Shown here piece by piece: positions 24,452 to 37,500 of a stretch of DNA of 64,000 nucleotides. Both the position numbers and the translations under genes were made by a program. The stretch is from Liquidambar formosana (Eukaryota; Streptophyta; Magnoliopsida; Saxifragales; Altingiaceae), in the NCBI GenBank assembly GCA_039720395.1, contig CM077822.1, positions 26,078,399-26,142,398 on the forward strand, given 5' to 3'. Under the pieces are notes generated by a model. The model saw nothing but the letters and a program-made list of their open reading frames with translations. It searched no databases and had not been told where the DNA came from. How positions within the stretch are numbered: position 1 is the stretch's first letter; every line of letters starts with the position of its first letter.

Positions 24452-25585
24452 TGTAACACCCCAAAATTTATAAACGATAACATGTTTAATTTTTTATGAG
24501 CTCTGTACAAATAAACCTTTTCAAAAACAAATTCCCTTTGAAAATATAGAGTATTGTGCAGCTGCGGCTAGCGATGATTAATCCAAAACTTATCAATATA
24601 CATTAGCCAACCAAATGAATAAAATTACATCAGCTTTAAATAAAAATAAATGTACGTGATAACTTCTCAAAATCTCGACCCCAATTCTATTACGTGCCTC
24701 CAACAGTAATCACCTGAAAGTATATTGGGGTAAGCAAAAAACCGCCCAGTAGGAAATTCAATTCTTATACAATAAATAATGTTTCAATTATTCTCACACA
24801 TAGTACATGCATAATGCATTTATATTCAAAATAATATATAGGCCAAATAATACGAACTCCAAATCATATACCTCTAATATAATTTACTGATCAATAATAA
24901 TTCAATTTCCAACTATAGTGGTCTCAATAAAGTCAACCATTATAATCCATGACATCAAATAATATCACCATCAATAATTATCACCTTGCATAAATCAAAT
25001 CTTAACATATGCTTCAAAATAATCATCATTCACTGTACAAGAATTAAACCCCCTACCTAAAAAATGAGTAAATAAAATAAAAAACCACAATTGTAGACGT
25101 GTAGATTGGCTCCAGAAATGCAAAATTCATAGTGATATGTGATGGATTGGAGCTCCTATGCTTCGACCAGAGATCATCCACCTTCTGCCACTCTCTCGGC
25201 TTCCTCCCTGCCTCTCTCTTTCTCTCCTCCCTTCTTCTCTATTTATTTCTTCTCTCCTTCTCTCTTTCTCCCTTCTTTCTCACGTCCCTATCTCCCTTTC
25301 TCTCTCTTCCTTATCTTTTCTTCTTTTCTTTCTTCTACACCTAATGCATTTATTTCTTTGACTTTTTTTATTCTTTCCCCCACAACCGGCCACTTCTTCT
25401 TCTTCTTCTTTCTTTCTCTATTTATATATTATCAATTTATATATATAATCATCCACTATGATTAAGTCCACCAAGAGCCTATACGTCCACCTCCACTATT
25501 ATATATGTAAAATATATAAAATATCATCGCAATTCCATCGAAAATACACATAAAATTTAAACCAATAAATATTCGGGGTATCACA
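24452..25585. mobile_element. Solo LTR-like block, family W (1.13 kb)
   Basis: It begins tgtaacaccccaaaattta and ends attcggggtatcaca, so the ends form a short imperfect inverted repeat (tgtaacacccc/ggggtatcaca) with TG...CA. No target duplication is visible (ttctt on the left, aaatg on the right). It contains a long pyrimidine (CT/CTT) tract at about 25190-25425, which makes the only sizeable frames here low-complexity Ser/Leu/Phe runs. It is probably a decayed solo LTR. Confidence 0.6.
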
Positions 25586-25914
25586 AAATGGTTCAATTGT
25601 AAAAGGAATCTTATACTGTGGGACTATGGCCAAAAATCCATATAAGAGAAAATTGCACTTTAGGGTCCAAAGTTTGGGTCAAGTTTCACTTTAGGGTCTA
25701 AAGTTTAAATTATGTCATTTCAGTACCCAAATTATTAGTTGAGTTTCAATTTGGGGTTGCTGTTAGAATTTTCCATATTATTCAAACTTTGCCTCTTTTA
25801 TGGGTTTGAAAACCCTATTTTACCCCTATCAACATCTAATAACCTTTATATTTTGACCGAATTTGAATCACTCTTATCTTCTTTCTCTCTCTATATTACC
25901 CTTATTAACATCTA

Positions 25915-27390
25915 GGGCAAACTACATATTAGTGTCACTAACTTTACCCCAAATTTCAATGTGGTGTATAAACTTTTAATTTGTCCAATTTAGTGCACTA
26001 ACTATACATTAGTGTTTCAATGTGGGTAAACAAGGGACGGCCGTTTAGTTTACTAACGGAGACCTCACGTGGCGCTGACGTGGCGATCCACGTGGCGTTG
26101 ACGTGGCATCCTTGGTGGAGTCTCCCCAGGAGAAATTACATATTAGTGTCACTAACTTTACCCCAAATTTCAATGTGGTGCATAAACTTTTAATTTGTCC
26201 AATTTAATGCACTAACTATACATTAGTGTTCAATGTGGGTAAACATGGGACGACCGTTTACTTCACTAATGGGACCTCATGTGCCCTCACGTGGTGGCCC
26301 ATCTTGCACTGATGTGGCATCCCTGGTGGAGTCTCCCCATTTTTTCCCACCATTTGCATCTCACGTGCGCAGCATCTGAGAGATTACTTACATTGATAAC
26401 CCCTTATGATCTAGGGCTTCTGACCCAAGAATGAGAATGGTGGTGGGAGTGGGGGACGCAAGGAGCTACTTTGCTTCCACATCGACTACGAACTGATCTG
26501 AAGAATAGTAAAGATTATCTTCGGGAGTGGTGGTAGGGGTGGGAGACGACGCGCGGGTTTGGAGAGGAGAGAGAATAGAGAAAGGATAGAAGGTGGAATT
26601 AGGGTTAGGGAGAAGAGGAGAGGGAAAACTCCATTTCTTTGAGGAAGTCGTTAATGTGGCAATAAGGGTGGAGAAGAATGGGGGAAGAGGGAGACTCTTA
26701 TATCACATAAGTGGCACCAGTGTGTCTGTCTTTCCATGGTGGCAATAGTGGTGGTGGCGGCAGTAGTGGAAGACATGGTGAATATCTTCCTACTTTCAAT
26801 AGTAGCCTTTCTTCTCTTCAGATAGAAGGGATTGTAATTACGTATGTTGGGAAAGGGAAAAGGGAAATGGAAAATGGAAAATGGAAAATGAAAATGGGAG
26901 GGAAGGTGGGGTGTCCTATGCTCTATCATTTCTAACTATGAATGGGTTCGTCGAAACAGCTTTGATGGAGACTCCACCAGGGATGCCACATCGGTGGCAG
27001 ATGGGCTGCCACGTAAGCGCACATAAGGTCCTCGTTAGTGAATTAAACAGTCGTTCCATGTTTATCCACATTGAAACATTAATGTATAATTAGTGTATTA
27101 AATTGGACAAATTAAAAGTTTATGTACCACATTGAAATTTGGGGTAAAGTTAGTGACACTAATATGTAGTTTCTCCTGAGGAGACTCCACCAGGGATGCC
27201 ACGTCAGCGCCACATGGATCGCCACGTCAGTGCCACGTGAGGTCTCCGTTAGTAAACTAAACGGCCGTCCCTTGTTTACCCACATTGAAACACTAATGTA
27301 TAGTTAGTGCACTAAATTGGACAAATTAAAAGTTTATAGACCACATTGAAATTTGGGGTAAAGTTAGTGACACTAATATATAGTTTGCCC
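25915..27390. mobile_element. Inner Mutator-like element carrying a gene fragment (Pack-MULE-like)
   Basis: It is flanked by a perfect 9-bp duplication taacatcta (25906-25914 and 27391-27399), the length made by Mutator-like transposases. The termini are gggcaaactacatattag and its complement. Each arm contains the same ~200-bp motif twice (ttagtgtcactaac at about 25931 and 26145, with complements near 27146 and 27363), so one element may sit inside the arms of another. The central ~600 bp (26340-26955) is unlike the arms and includes part of a RING-type E3 ligase gene on the minus strand. No transposase is present. Confidence 0.85.
26600..26776 (-). pseudogene. Captured N-terminal fragment of a RING-type E3 ligase
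   Basis: From the ATG at 26776 the frame reads MSST, a Thr/Ala run, then MERQTHWCHLCDIRVSL and a Ser/Pro stretch ending PPLLPH before a stop at 26651-26653. WCxxC followed by a Ser/Pro-rich spacer and CPHC-DFLEEM is the N-terminal zinc ribbon of plant RING E3 ligases. The first Cys pair is present. The second is lost by a frame shift, after which a neighbouring frame shows DFL and a Glu-Met pair. No RING-H2 domain follows. I infer a captured, non-functional gene piece; homology is from motif recognition only. Confidence 0.5.
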
Positions 27391-27674
27391 TAACATCTAA
27401 TAAACCTTTATATTTTTCATTTATAAAACCACAAATCTGATTGCAGAGTGATTCAAATCTGTTCAAAATATAAAAGTTTATTAGATGTTGATAAGAGTAA
27501 AATAGCGTTTTCAAACCCATAAAAAGGGCAAAGTAGGGATAATACAGAAAATTCTAACGTTGAACCCCAAATTGCAACTCAACTATTAATTCAAATACTC
27601 AATTGACGCAATTTAAATTTTGGATCCTAAAGTGAAACTTGATCCAAAATTTGAACCTAAAGTGCAATTTACCT

Positions 27675-28691
27675 ATTTTTTTTTATTTGTCCAACCTTTC
27701 TCATAAACAAACACGGCTTATAATTCTAACATTTAGCTTAAAATGTGAGAACCAATATTCGATGTCAAGGTTAACAAATCTCATGAAAAAATAAATAAAT
27801 AAATAAAACAAAAAATAAAAGAAAAGAAAGTTTATGAATGAATCTTATAAATTTTAATTTTCCATTATTCTTGATATGGGCTAAAAAGGCCTATGTTTAA
27901 ACAGATCATGCAGCCATGGATAGTGGTTAATGGTTCAAAGGAATTGTGTAGTGTTCTACCTTTTTGTACTATTAAGACTTTGTCAAAGTTTATTTTAAAT
28001 ATTGTATTTTCTTCTTCTCATTAGGATAGGCCATAGTTCATGTGTAGATCCACAATAAACCCTTATTATTATTATTATTTTTTTGCTATACACACATAGA
28101 TACTCGTAGACATAACATACAAATGAGGAAGTCCACATATGTGACATAAATCCGATTATTGAGTGAATAAGCATCGTTCCCAAAAGACCTTGATTATAGA
28201 GTGAATAAGCATCTATCCGATTATTGTGTTGGCAACTCTACTCATTTCTTCGGTGACCTCCATGTACTGTTTTAAGAAAGAACATTCCCTTTAAAGAGAG
28301 CATTCCTTTAATACAGTCATCATCAATTGCCAAAATTTTCACACTATAAAATTTGTTGATCCTTGAGAGAAGAGAGAAAGAAGAGGGGGGGGGGGGGGGG
28401 GGTTTGTTTGGGAAAGAAAAATAAGGAAAAGTAAAAGTTAGAACTATCACTATGTATGGCGGAACCCTACCATATATCAGAACACATCCCCTATCACAAT
28501 GTCGGTTACATGAATTTTTTTCAACCTGTAATGTCATGCAATGTTATCAAGAAACGTGTACTTTTCTGTTGGAAACCTGCTCCTTCTTTGTGTGCTGACA
28601 AGTTTCTTTAGATTTTGAAGATTGCACACTTATGCCACCTTGGGGACATGACTGAGATGACCATAGCACTGCCAAAATTTTAATTCTGTGC
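27675..28691. other. Intergenic DNA / 3' flank of the magnesium transporter gene, with an 18-G run
   Basis: No coding gene was recognised. A run of 18 G at 28385-28402 follows a purine (GA) tract. A (TTA)n stretch lies near 28064-28080. The last ~150 bp next to 28692 should be 3' UTR of the minus-strand transporter gene, but no clear poly(A) signal could be singled out. Confidence 0.5.
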
Positions 28692-31600
28692 CTATTCGGA
28701 ATTTGAGTTTGGGGTCTGGGTTGAGTCTTCCAAGATAGTAGGTCGTTGGGATTCATCATTCCCCATATCCTTAGTTTTGTGAAGGAGAAAAGTTCCAGAG
28801 AAAATAGTCACAAAACCACACAATTCGGTTACAATCTGTGACGCATTTTGTGAGTCCCAGTCCTGAATTTAGAACCAAAATCATTAACTCGAAAAAGTAT
28901 GGAGATCATATTAACAAATAAATAATTCAAACTGAAGGAGTTCTTTGGACACAAGCACAATTAAGAGAGGACAGTGATGTGCTGTCAATCATAAGAAGCA
29001 TGATGTATCAAGAATTTTAAACACAATGAAGTGGCACTATTTGAGAAGTGAGAACATATATTTTTTTACTTCCATGGATTTTCATGAATCAATTCCACAT
29101 GTGAAGCCACCCATGTTCACCTTGAAGTCCAAGCTCCTGGTTACCTTCCATTAGTTTAGTCTACTCTCACATGTAACCAAATTTGGACCAAAATTGAAGT
29201 TGAGAACCTTGAGCGTAAAAGACAATATGTTCATGACCTATCTTCTTTTCTGATCGTGTTAACAGTAACAGTTGTTCTCCAGTTCTGTTTCAACATTAAT
29301 TTTTTAATTCCACGTTACATAGTGGCAAAATATTAAAGCACACCTGACTTTCACATCCCCTATACCCAAAGTAATGCATTTTGAATTCTACAATTTTCAT
29401 GAACTTCCCATTGTTAAGTCTCTTCCCATATTTGACATGTTATGTGGAGTTTGATGGTATTAGTTATCATTTTGGTAGCTAGGGATTTGGAGGCCTTGCT
29501 GGGAGGCCCCTGGTAGGAATGCAAGATCAACATATCTACAATCCCAGGGGTATGTTTGGTACTCTACATGTTTTTTCTATGTTAATCCTAATTATTGTGG
29601 GGGTATATATAAATGGCTAGCCACCAGAAGCCTTCAACTGTATTACCTTTTCTGCTTCAGAGCATAGTGGAGTTGGTTGTGAGCCATAGACTAACCTCAA
29701 CTTGAGGGAACCACGAAATTCTTATGTGCAGTGGTGTGCTTCTTTATGCTTTTATTCTTCTTTCTTTATTGTCATGGGTATGGTTGAGAAGGTATTTTCT
29801 CCAAAATGACCAACTTAGGACTCAAAATCAAAGCCAACAATCTTGAGCATAAAAGACAGCATGTTCATAATCTCCAAAAAATGTCAACTTCTTTTCTAGT
29901 CACATATAGATGATTAAAAATTAATCCCTTTCTTAGATTGTTTGCATAATGACAAGTTCTTTAAATCACACCCAAATTTTACATCAAATGTGCATAAAAA
30001 AAAATCATTCATTATAATTTAACAATTAATAATTGTTTGCGAGAATATCATAAAGACTACATATTGGCATAATATATCCTAAAAAGACAACATGTGCTCC
30101 TTTTCTATTGACACCCCTACCCCAAATAAAAACAAAAGAAAAAAGAAAACACATGCATTCCTTTCCCACTTCATTTCATCCTTGAGAATTGTAATAGTTA
30201 TTCTCAATTTTCTTAATCTATTCCCAAACACCTGATATTTTAAAATCCAAAATCAGGTGCTATGCTTGTTTGGAAATATAATTGAGTATGAGTGCAAGAC
30301 TGCAATCAATCACAACCAATTATTTGCCAGAGCAGAATAGCAAGTACACCAATATGCGTAACCATAAAAACAAAGTGGTCTTTTCTATATTTTCCCAACA
30401 AATCCAAGCCAACAATGAATGAAAGTTAAAAATCAAAATGGCGTAATTTCATGAATAAGGCCATGATGGACTTGTACCATCAGATGCTATGTAAAACCCA
30501 ATGGGTCCATTCAACGTATAAATGCTATGCATACATATCCTAGTACTTTTACCGTGAGTGGGAGTGTGGCAAAAATCAAAGCTTTGCAAAGAAAATCAGA
30601 AAGATATGTATAAGTTACCTTAAACATTATCATACTGGCAATAATAGTGAGGGAAGTGAACATGACATAGTACACGGGAGATATAACAGCAGTATTAAAA
30701 GTGTCCAGTGCCTGCAAATAAAAACCAGAATCAAGAGGAAGCATTATAACCAGAGTAGACTTGGAAAGAAAAATTTTCAAACTATATTTACCGCAACAAT
30801 ATAAACTAAGAAACTGAGCAAAAAACCTAAGAAACAGAATCAAGATGAAGCATTCTCAAGAGAACTAGACTTGGAAAGAAGACGTTGAAATGTGAAAGTT
30901 TAGTGAAGTGTTAATCACAAAGCACAAACGAAATTTAAACCCTACATATATATACCTTTGTGATAAATGGAGCAAGTGAACCCAACAATCCTGGAGTACT
31001 TTACTATCAGACATTTTTCTTGCTAGTGAATGGGTAGTTTAAGGCTTAAAAAATCTACTTGTCCAGTTCAACAATGTCAAAAGTCAAAAAGATGGAGGAG
31101 AAAATATTGAAAATTGCAAGGCTTTGGGTATCAGGCATTCCTGATATCAGTCAGCATTATCATATTGATTTTATATTATACTTCAGAAACAAAGTCAGTT
31201 ATATAAGCTTTAAACCCTAAATTTCTAAAATACCTTGTTCAAATAGTTTATCTGCAAAAGACAACAAACGATCACAACCACAGTGAAAAACCATGTTTGA
31301 AAGTAGATAAATTGGTTCATTCCTGAAAATGTCAGCTTCAAAGCAATTCCCAATGCCTTCACACTCATGACCTGTGTACATGAAGAAGGAAGGGTGTTAA
31401 AAACAACAGGGAGCAAAATTATGATTTCAAGGCATGCAAGCTTCAAAGACAATTAACACACCGTAAGAGAACCCATGAGTGAGCAAATTCCGACATAAAT
31501 GATCATATGACTTTCTCCATACCGCGGTACAAGCCGGAAAATGAGGATGAGAACCAAAATCAAAACTATGCAAGTGTATACAATGAAACCTGTTTATAAC

Positions 31601-34506
31601 ATGAATTTTTTTGTTAGTTTGACCAACCAAGGGATGCATGTCTTTTAATGTAAAATAAAGAAACTGCAACCAAGATGATATGTACACTAATATTAAGAAA
31701 GCACTTACCCAAAAAAAAAGAAAAAAAAAGAAAGCAGAATTTATGGACTGGCCTATTTTTCAAACATGATGATAGGGCTGTAAACGACTTGAGTCAAGTA
31801 GTAGGTTGGTTGGGCTTGGCTCAATAAATTAACAAGAAACAAAATAAGATTGATCTTGGCTTGTTTATCTCATGAATGCTATCTAAAGTGTTAATGGGAC
31901 TATCGAGCCAAGTAGTTTTCTTCTTGAGCCTAACCCAATAATTAATGAACTCAAAAATAAGATTGAGCATGGCTTGTTCATCTTACAGACAAGTTCAAAT
32001 AGGCCTCTTATCAAGCCAATCTTGAGCTAAGCCTGAAAAGCATGTTTTGTTTTACAGCCTTGCCTGATGATGTCCCTGACTTCCTTTCATGTATTATTAT
32101 CTCATAAATAGTAGTGAGGATATGACACTATTACAGTATACTAGAAACAAGTTTTTAAAGTGAGCACTAAGTAGATCAGAATACACTAACATCTCCAGTG
32201 CTCTCTAATAATCTATTATACTTAAATATTCTCGTAAAAGTATTGTTAACGGTTAACACTCACGAGAACCACCACTCATTAGTTTATCAAACTCAAACCA
32301 CTCTCTTAGTTCAGCTACTTTGATACACAATAAACAGAATGTTTCTTAATTTCTTCACAATTTAAAAATAAATAAATAGATGAATTATTTTTCAATCTGG
32401 AACATAAATGTACAAAAGCATTGAAATTCTAACAACTTCATACATATCATTTACACCAAGTAACCTGAAACCACTAGGCTATCTGATAGAAGCAATACAT
32501 GAAGAAACTACATTATAACTCTTTAGGTACCTGGCTCTGTGGCTAGGTACCATACTTCCTTAACAGATTCGATATCTTTCTCCTGTGGAGCATGTAAAAC
32601 AATACTGGTAGAACCCACCACACAGAGAACACAGCCAAGCACACCAAAGATATGCAATTTCTCCTTCAAAATAAAATGAGCTAGCACTGCACTGAATGAA
32701 ACAAAAATTTCTTCAGTCTGTGGGTATGTGTTATAATTAGAAGGAAAAAAAAAAAAAAAAAACACTTTTCCTGAATGTTGGATGCAATGCTATCTTGTGC
32801 CATACCTGAAAATAATACTTAGAGCTCCCAAGGGAGTTACAAGAATTGCAGGAGCATAAGCATAAGCAGCAAAATTGGCTATCTCCCCAACAATCACTAT
32901 AAAAGCATATGAACTCAGCGTTACAATAAACCAAGAAGAAATCTTACAAAATTGAATTCTCTCATGCATAATAAATAAAACCAAAATAAATGGGAGAAAA
33001 ATAATTTAGCAAAAATTTATAGCTCATTGGACCTTTACTATAAAAAAATATGCAGGACAAAACCTAATACAGGTGTTAATCCCAACACATGCATAATAAC
33101 AATGTTTTAAAAGGAGTGGACACAAGGCGGGGTGTTTTTCCTCTCATGGGGTGAGGCATAAGCCTCGAGGTTTGGGGAGTAATCCCTATAGGTTTTTAAT
33201 ATATATATATATATATATAGTAAAAAAATTATTGATATCTAAAATTACTGAAAAAAATTCATAACAAGTAATATTTATTAAAAAAAGTGACCTAGTTTCA
33301 AAAATTTTAAATATAATCTAGGCCTATAAACATATAATTGAAGCATTATAAAAAAAAAAAATTTAAATATAATATATTGCACTACAAACTTACTATTGTC
33401 TTTTATGGTCCAACCAACCAAGATATAAAATATTTATACAATCTAAATTCAAATAAGTTATGTTCTTGGAGGTGAACAGTGCGAATAGTTTTCGTCACCA
33501 TCATCAGTCAATCATCTTTTCCTTAAGCTGTCATAGTTGCATTTGCTAGCTAGCCATGCGGCTACTTAACTTAGGTTTTTAGTTTTTACTCAATCAGTCA
33601 ACCTTTAAACTGACTGTGGTTACTTTACCAAATGAAAAGAGTTGTTTCTCTTAAAAGTTGCAATTTGGTCTCATGAGGGGTATTCCTATAACCATGGGGC
33701 GCCATAGGTGTGCCTCACATGCATTGGGCATATATAAGAAGGAAAGGTTGCACGCATAGGAGTCCTGCCCTTATTTTTTATTTATTTATTTTTTTTTTTT
33801 AATAGCCCTGGGGCATTTTTGGCTTGTCTTGCCTCGGGTCGAGTTTTTTAAAACTTAACCTTAAGTGATGGATTTCTGTGAGAAAATAACACAATTTAGG
33901 AGAGCTTACCAAAACCTTAAAAATGTTCGAACATAGTAAAAGTTATAACCAATTTTTTTCAGTAGTTGAAAATTAAAATGACTTTTTTTTTCCCCATTCT
34001 CACGATACTTGACCTTAGTATAATTTGCTTTGTGTAACTCATGATGTTTACTGAGGGGAAAATAACTACTCGGGTGTTGGGTGTTGCTGAAAATTGAGCC
34101 AGTTGTTTTTGTACTTTCAGGCAGAATTCACCATAAGAAAATATAAGAATGAATATGTAGCCTTATCTTTTCCTAATCACATTGAACCAAATCACTTTCA
34201 TGAATAAGGAACACTAGTATTAAAAATCAAAGTAATAATTGCAAAGACACATTAAAATAAATCCTTATATCCGTTGTTGACACCAAGGTTCAGCTTAATA
34301 TTCATGGCATTTTTGCCTATGGTTTCAAATTTCAATATTCTAGGACTTTCATGTAACTTCAACAAGTCACTCCTATTAATATATTTTGAATTTTAACATG
34401 TGTTGTCTAATCTGGGTGGTAGGATTTGTCTTTTAATATAGAGGGTTAGGATCAAGGGGCACAACTTCTGTCAAAATATATATATATATACATATTTATA
34501 TGTATC

Positions 34507-34540
<34 letters not shown>

Positions 34541-37500
34541 TGTATTTGATTAAAAATATACATATATGTGTGTATATATATATATCCTAATCCTATGTAT
34601 CCTATATATATATATATATATGTATATATTTGATTAAAAAAATTATTAATCAAGAAAAAAGAAAGGAAGAGGATTCCTCGAACAAAACTGCAAAAATATA
34701 CATCTCAGGACAAAAATGATGGATAAATCAACAAACCAAAACAAAAACAGCCTTATGGAGGGAAAAAAAAAAAAAAAAAAAAAAAAGCCCTCTAAAAGAT
34801 TATAAAGTTAATGCTCCCCTCTAAGCAAGATCACCAACTTTCTCATAAGCTGTTCTGGCTACCCAATTCGACTACACTTGAAGAAGATCCGCTACGTCCA
34901 AGACTTTCCCTAGAATATTAGCAAACTTCTAAACTGCAAGGCTCTTGGTTCTCACTTTTCTAATAACCATAGACAAATCACCCTCAACAATCAAATGAGA
35001 AATTCTCAATCCACAATCTTCCCTCAACCCTTCCAAGTGAGCCAATAATTCAGCTTTTAAAGAAAACCCTTCGCTAAAAGGAAGAGAAAGCAAATAAACA
35101 ATATCTCCACTAAAATTTCTAAAGACCCCTCCAATAGCTAATTGGTCTGGATTCCAAGAGATCCCCTGTGAAATTTTGATAAATCTACTAGGAGGAGGGC
35201 TCTATAGGGACCTAAGAGAGATTATCTCCCTAATTAGCGAGCATAAAGCAATCCCATTCTTCATAATTCTCCCTAACAAGATACCGCTAAACTCTTTAGA
35301 AATCGAAGCCCCCCAAACTAACTCCTTAGAGGGAGATTTTTCCTCAAAAGATGAGCATTTCTTTCCAGCTACATAACCCAAAAGATGGCCTTTGTCAAAC
35401 GAGACCATAAAACCTTGCCTCTATCAGATCTGCCAAAACCATAAGGGGAAATGGGCCCCAAAGATACAACATCCTGAGGAACCATCCAACTCACACCACA
35501 TATCTCGAGGAGTTTCCTCCAAATCCAAGAGGCAAAGGATCAATGAATAAATAAATGGTCAATAGTCTCACTACTGCTTCTACATTGTCATTACTCATTA
35601 GTACTAATTTTCTTATGAGCCACCAATCAAGAAAAAGATTTCACCTTATGGAAAGTTTTGGAATTCCAAAAATTTTAACCAGCAAAATTGAGGAATGAAT
35701 ATCTAACCCAAGAAGTGAAAGAAGAAAATATTTAGAAGAGAACCAGCCTTTGTTCTCCAAGCAATAACATCTAGAAAGGAAGAAGATATGAACACATCGC
35801 CAAGGATACTAAGGATTGAAGCAAGGTTAGAAATTTCATGGTCATTAAGATTTTTGATAAAGTTGAAATTCTAGTAAATAGAGTAGGACCTAGTCGATTG
35901 AACCACGAATTCACTAATGAGAAGATTAATAGATCTATAAATTCAATAAAATCCCCAAGTCTTCCCAAAAATGAATCTTAGATCCATTGCCAACAATGAA
36001 TCTAGGATAGCTGGAAGAATTTGTGTATCTTTGAGAAATGAACTTCCAAAGGCAATGATAAATTTTTCTAACAGCCACATTAGTATCACACCCAGTATCT
36101 TGAAAACCATATGTACTCTTAATCACCAAATGCCATAGTAAGTTGCATTCCTTAGGAAATCTCCAAAGCCACTTCCCAGTTAAGGCCTTGTTACAAACAA
36201 GCACATTACCAAGAGTGAGGTCCCCATCACCAAAGCTTTTATTGAGAAACACAAAATCAAGAAAATCTCAATCTACATGATCATATGCATTTTCAAAGTT
36301 TACTTTGAAAATAACCCCTTCCTTTTAAAATTTTCTATATTCCTCCACCAACTAACTAGCAACAAGAACGACATCCAGGATTTGTTTATCTTTCACAAAA
36401 GTGCTATGAGCCTAGGAAATAGTAGTGAATAATCACTCTAAGATGCTTTGAGAGAATTATAGCAATGACTTTATAAAGTCTACACACCAAACTAATGGGT
36501 CTATGATCAATTATGTTCATGGATCTATTAGGAATTGGAACAATAAAAGTAGAATTGGTACAATTATTAATAGTCAATGGCATGAAACTCATCAATAGTA
36601 CCATCAGGTCTTGGAGCTCTCTCCTTAACCATCTCAAATATGGCATCTCAGATTTCCAAGACCTCAAAAGGCATCTAAGTCTCTCAGCATCCAAGGAAAA
36701 AATAGGACACCAATCAATCCCCTCAATCCCCACCCCTCTCTTCTTCACGACGAGAATTAAGAGATAATAAGAATCTAGCAAACTCCTTCAAACTCAACCT
36801 AGGATCCTCCAAAATCTTCCCCTTTCCTTTTGAAAGTTCTTGATTAAATTCTTCCTACACCTACTAGCCACCACTGGTCTAACTTTTTTCAATAGTATTA
36901 TATCAGGTTCCAACAATCCAACCCAAGTCTATTCAAAATTGAAAAATATGAAGACTTGGCCCTTTTTATATGCAACCTTAGTTACCATTATTCATAAACT
37001 TGAAAAATTTTGATATAGAAATTTTACAACTCATCTTGAGCAAACACAATTCTAAACATAGCTTGTTCACCATAGGTAAATTAGATTAAATAAAATTTAA
37101 GGAGATATGTACTAGTAAAATGTCAAAATCCCTATGAAAAGACATTAACTATTTTAGCATTACTGAAATTCCCTTGTAAAATAGGTAGAACTACTTAGTA
37201 GACAAGGAGATAACCTTAATTTGGAATGTATTATGCAAGTATCACAACATACAAGCGGGAAATTATTGGAATCAAATGCAAGTTGGTAACAAGTATTCAA
37301 AAGCTCGTGAGAAAGTTACATAGTTCACCGTCTAAAACTCAGTCAACTCAGGTCGGCTACACGAATCCTTTTACACCATTCAGTTTTATTAAGGGCCGTA
37401 TTCACTGTTAAATCGTTAGCACATATGTCCTTTCCCACCAGCTGTAGCCTCTTTATTTTAGGCCTTCCTCATGTACTTTTAAGAACATTGACTTGAATCA

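Larger units (their letters stand above)
25646..27674. mobile_element. Outer Mutator-like foldback element, split by an insertion
   Basis: The left arm 25646-25914 and right arm 27391-27674 are inverted copies. aaattgcactttaggg on the left pairs with cctaaagtgcaattt on the right, and tgggtttgaaaaccctatttta with its degenerate complement further in. Long arms of about 270 bp and the absence of coding fit a Mutator-like MITE. A 1476-bp inner element sits within it. The outer target duplication could not be identified. Confidence 0.7.

Noticed and set aside
25139..25465. 108-codon plus-strand frame
   Set aside because: It is a translation of a CT/CTT-rich tract within LTR-W; overlapping frames of the same composition are also open.
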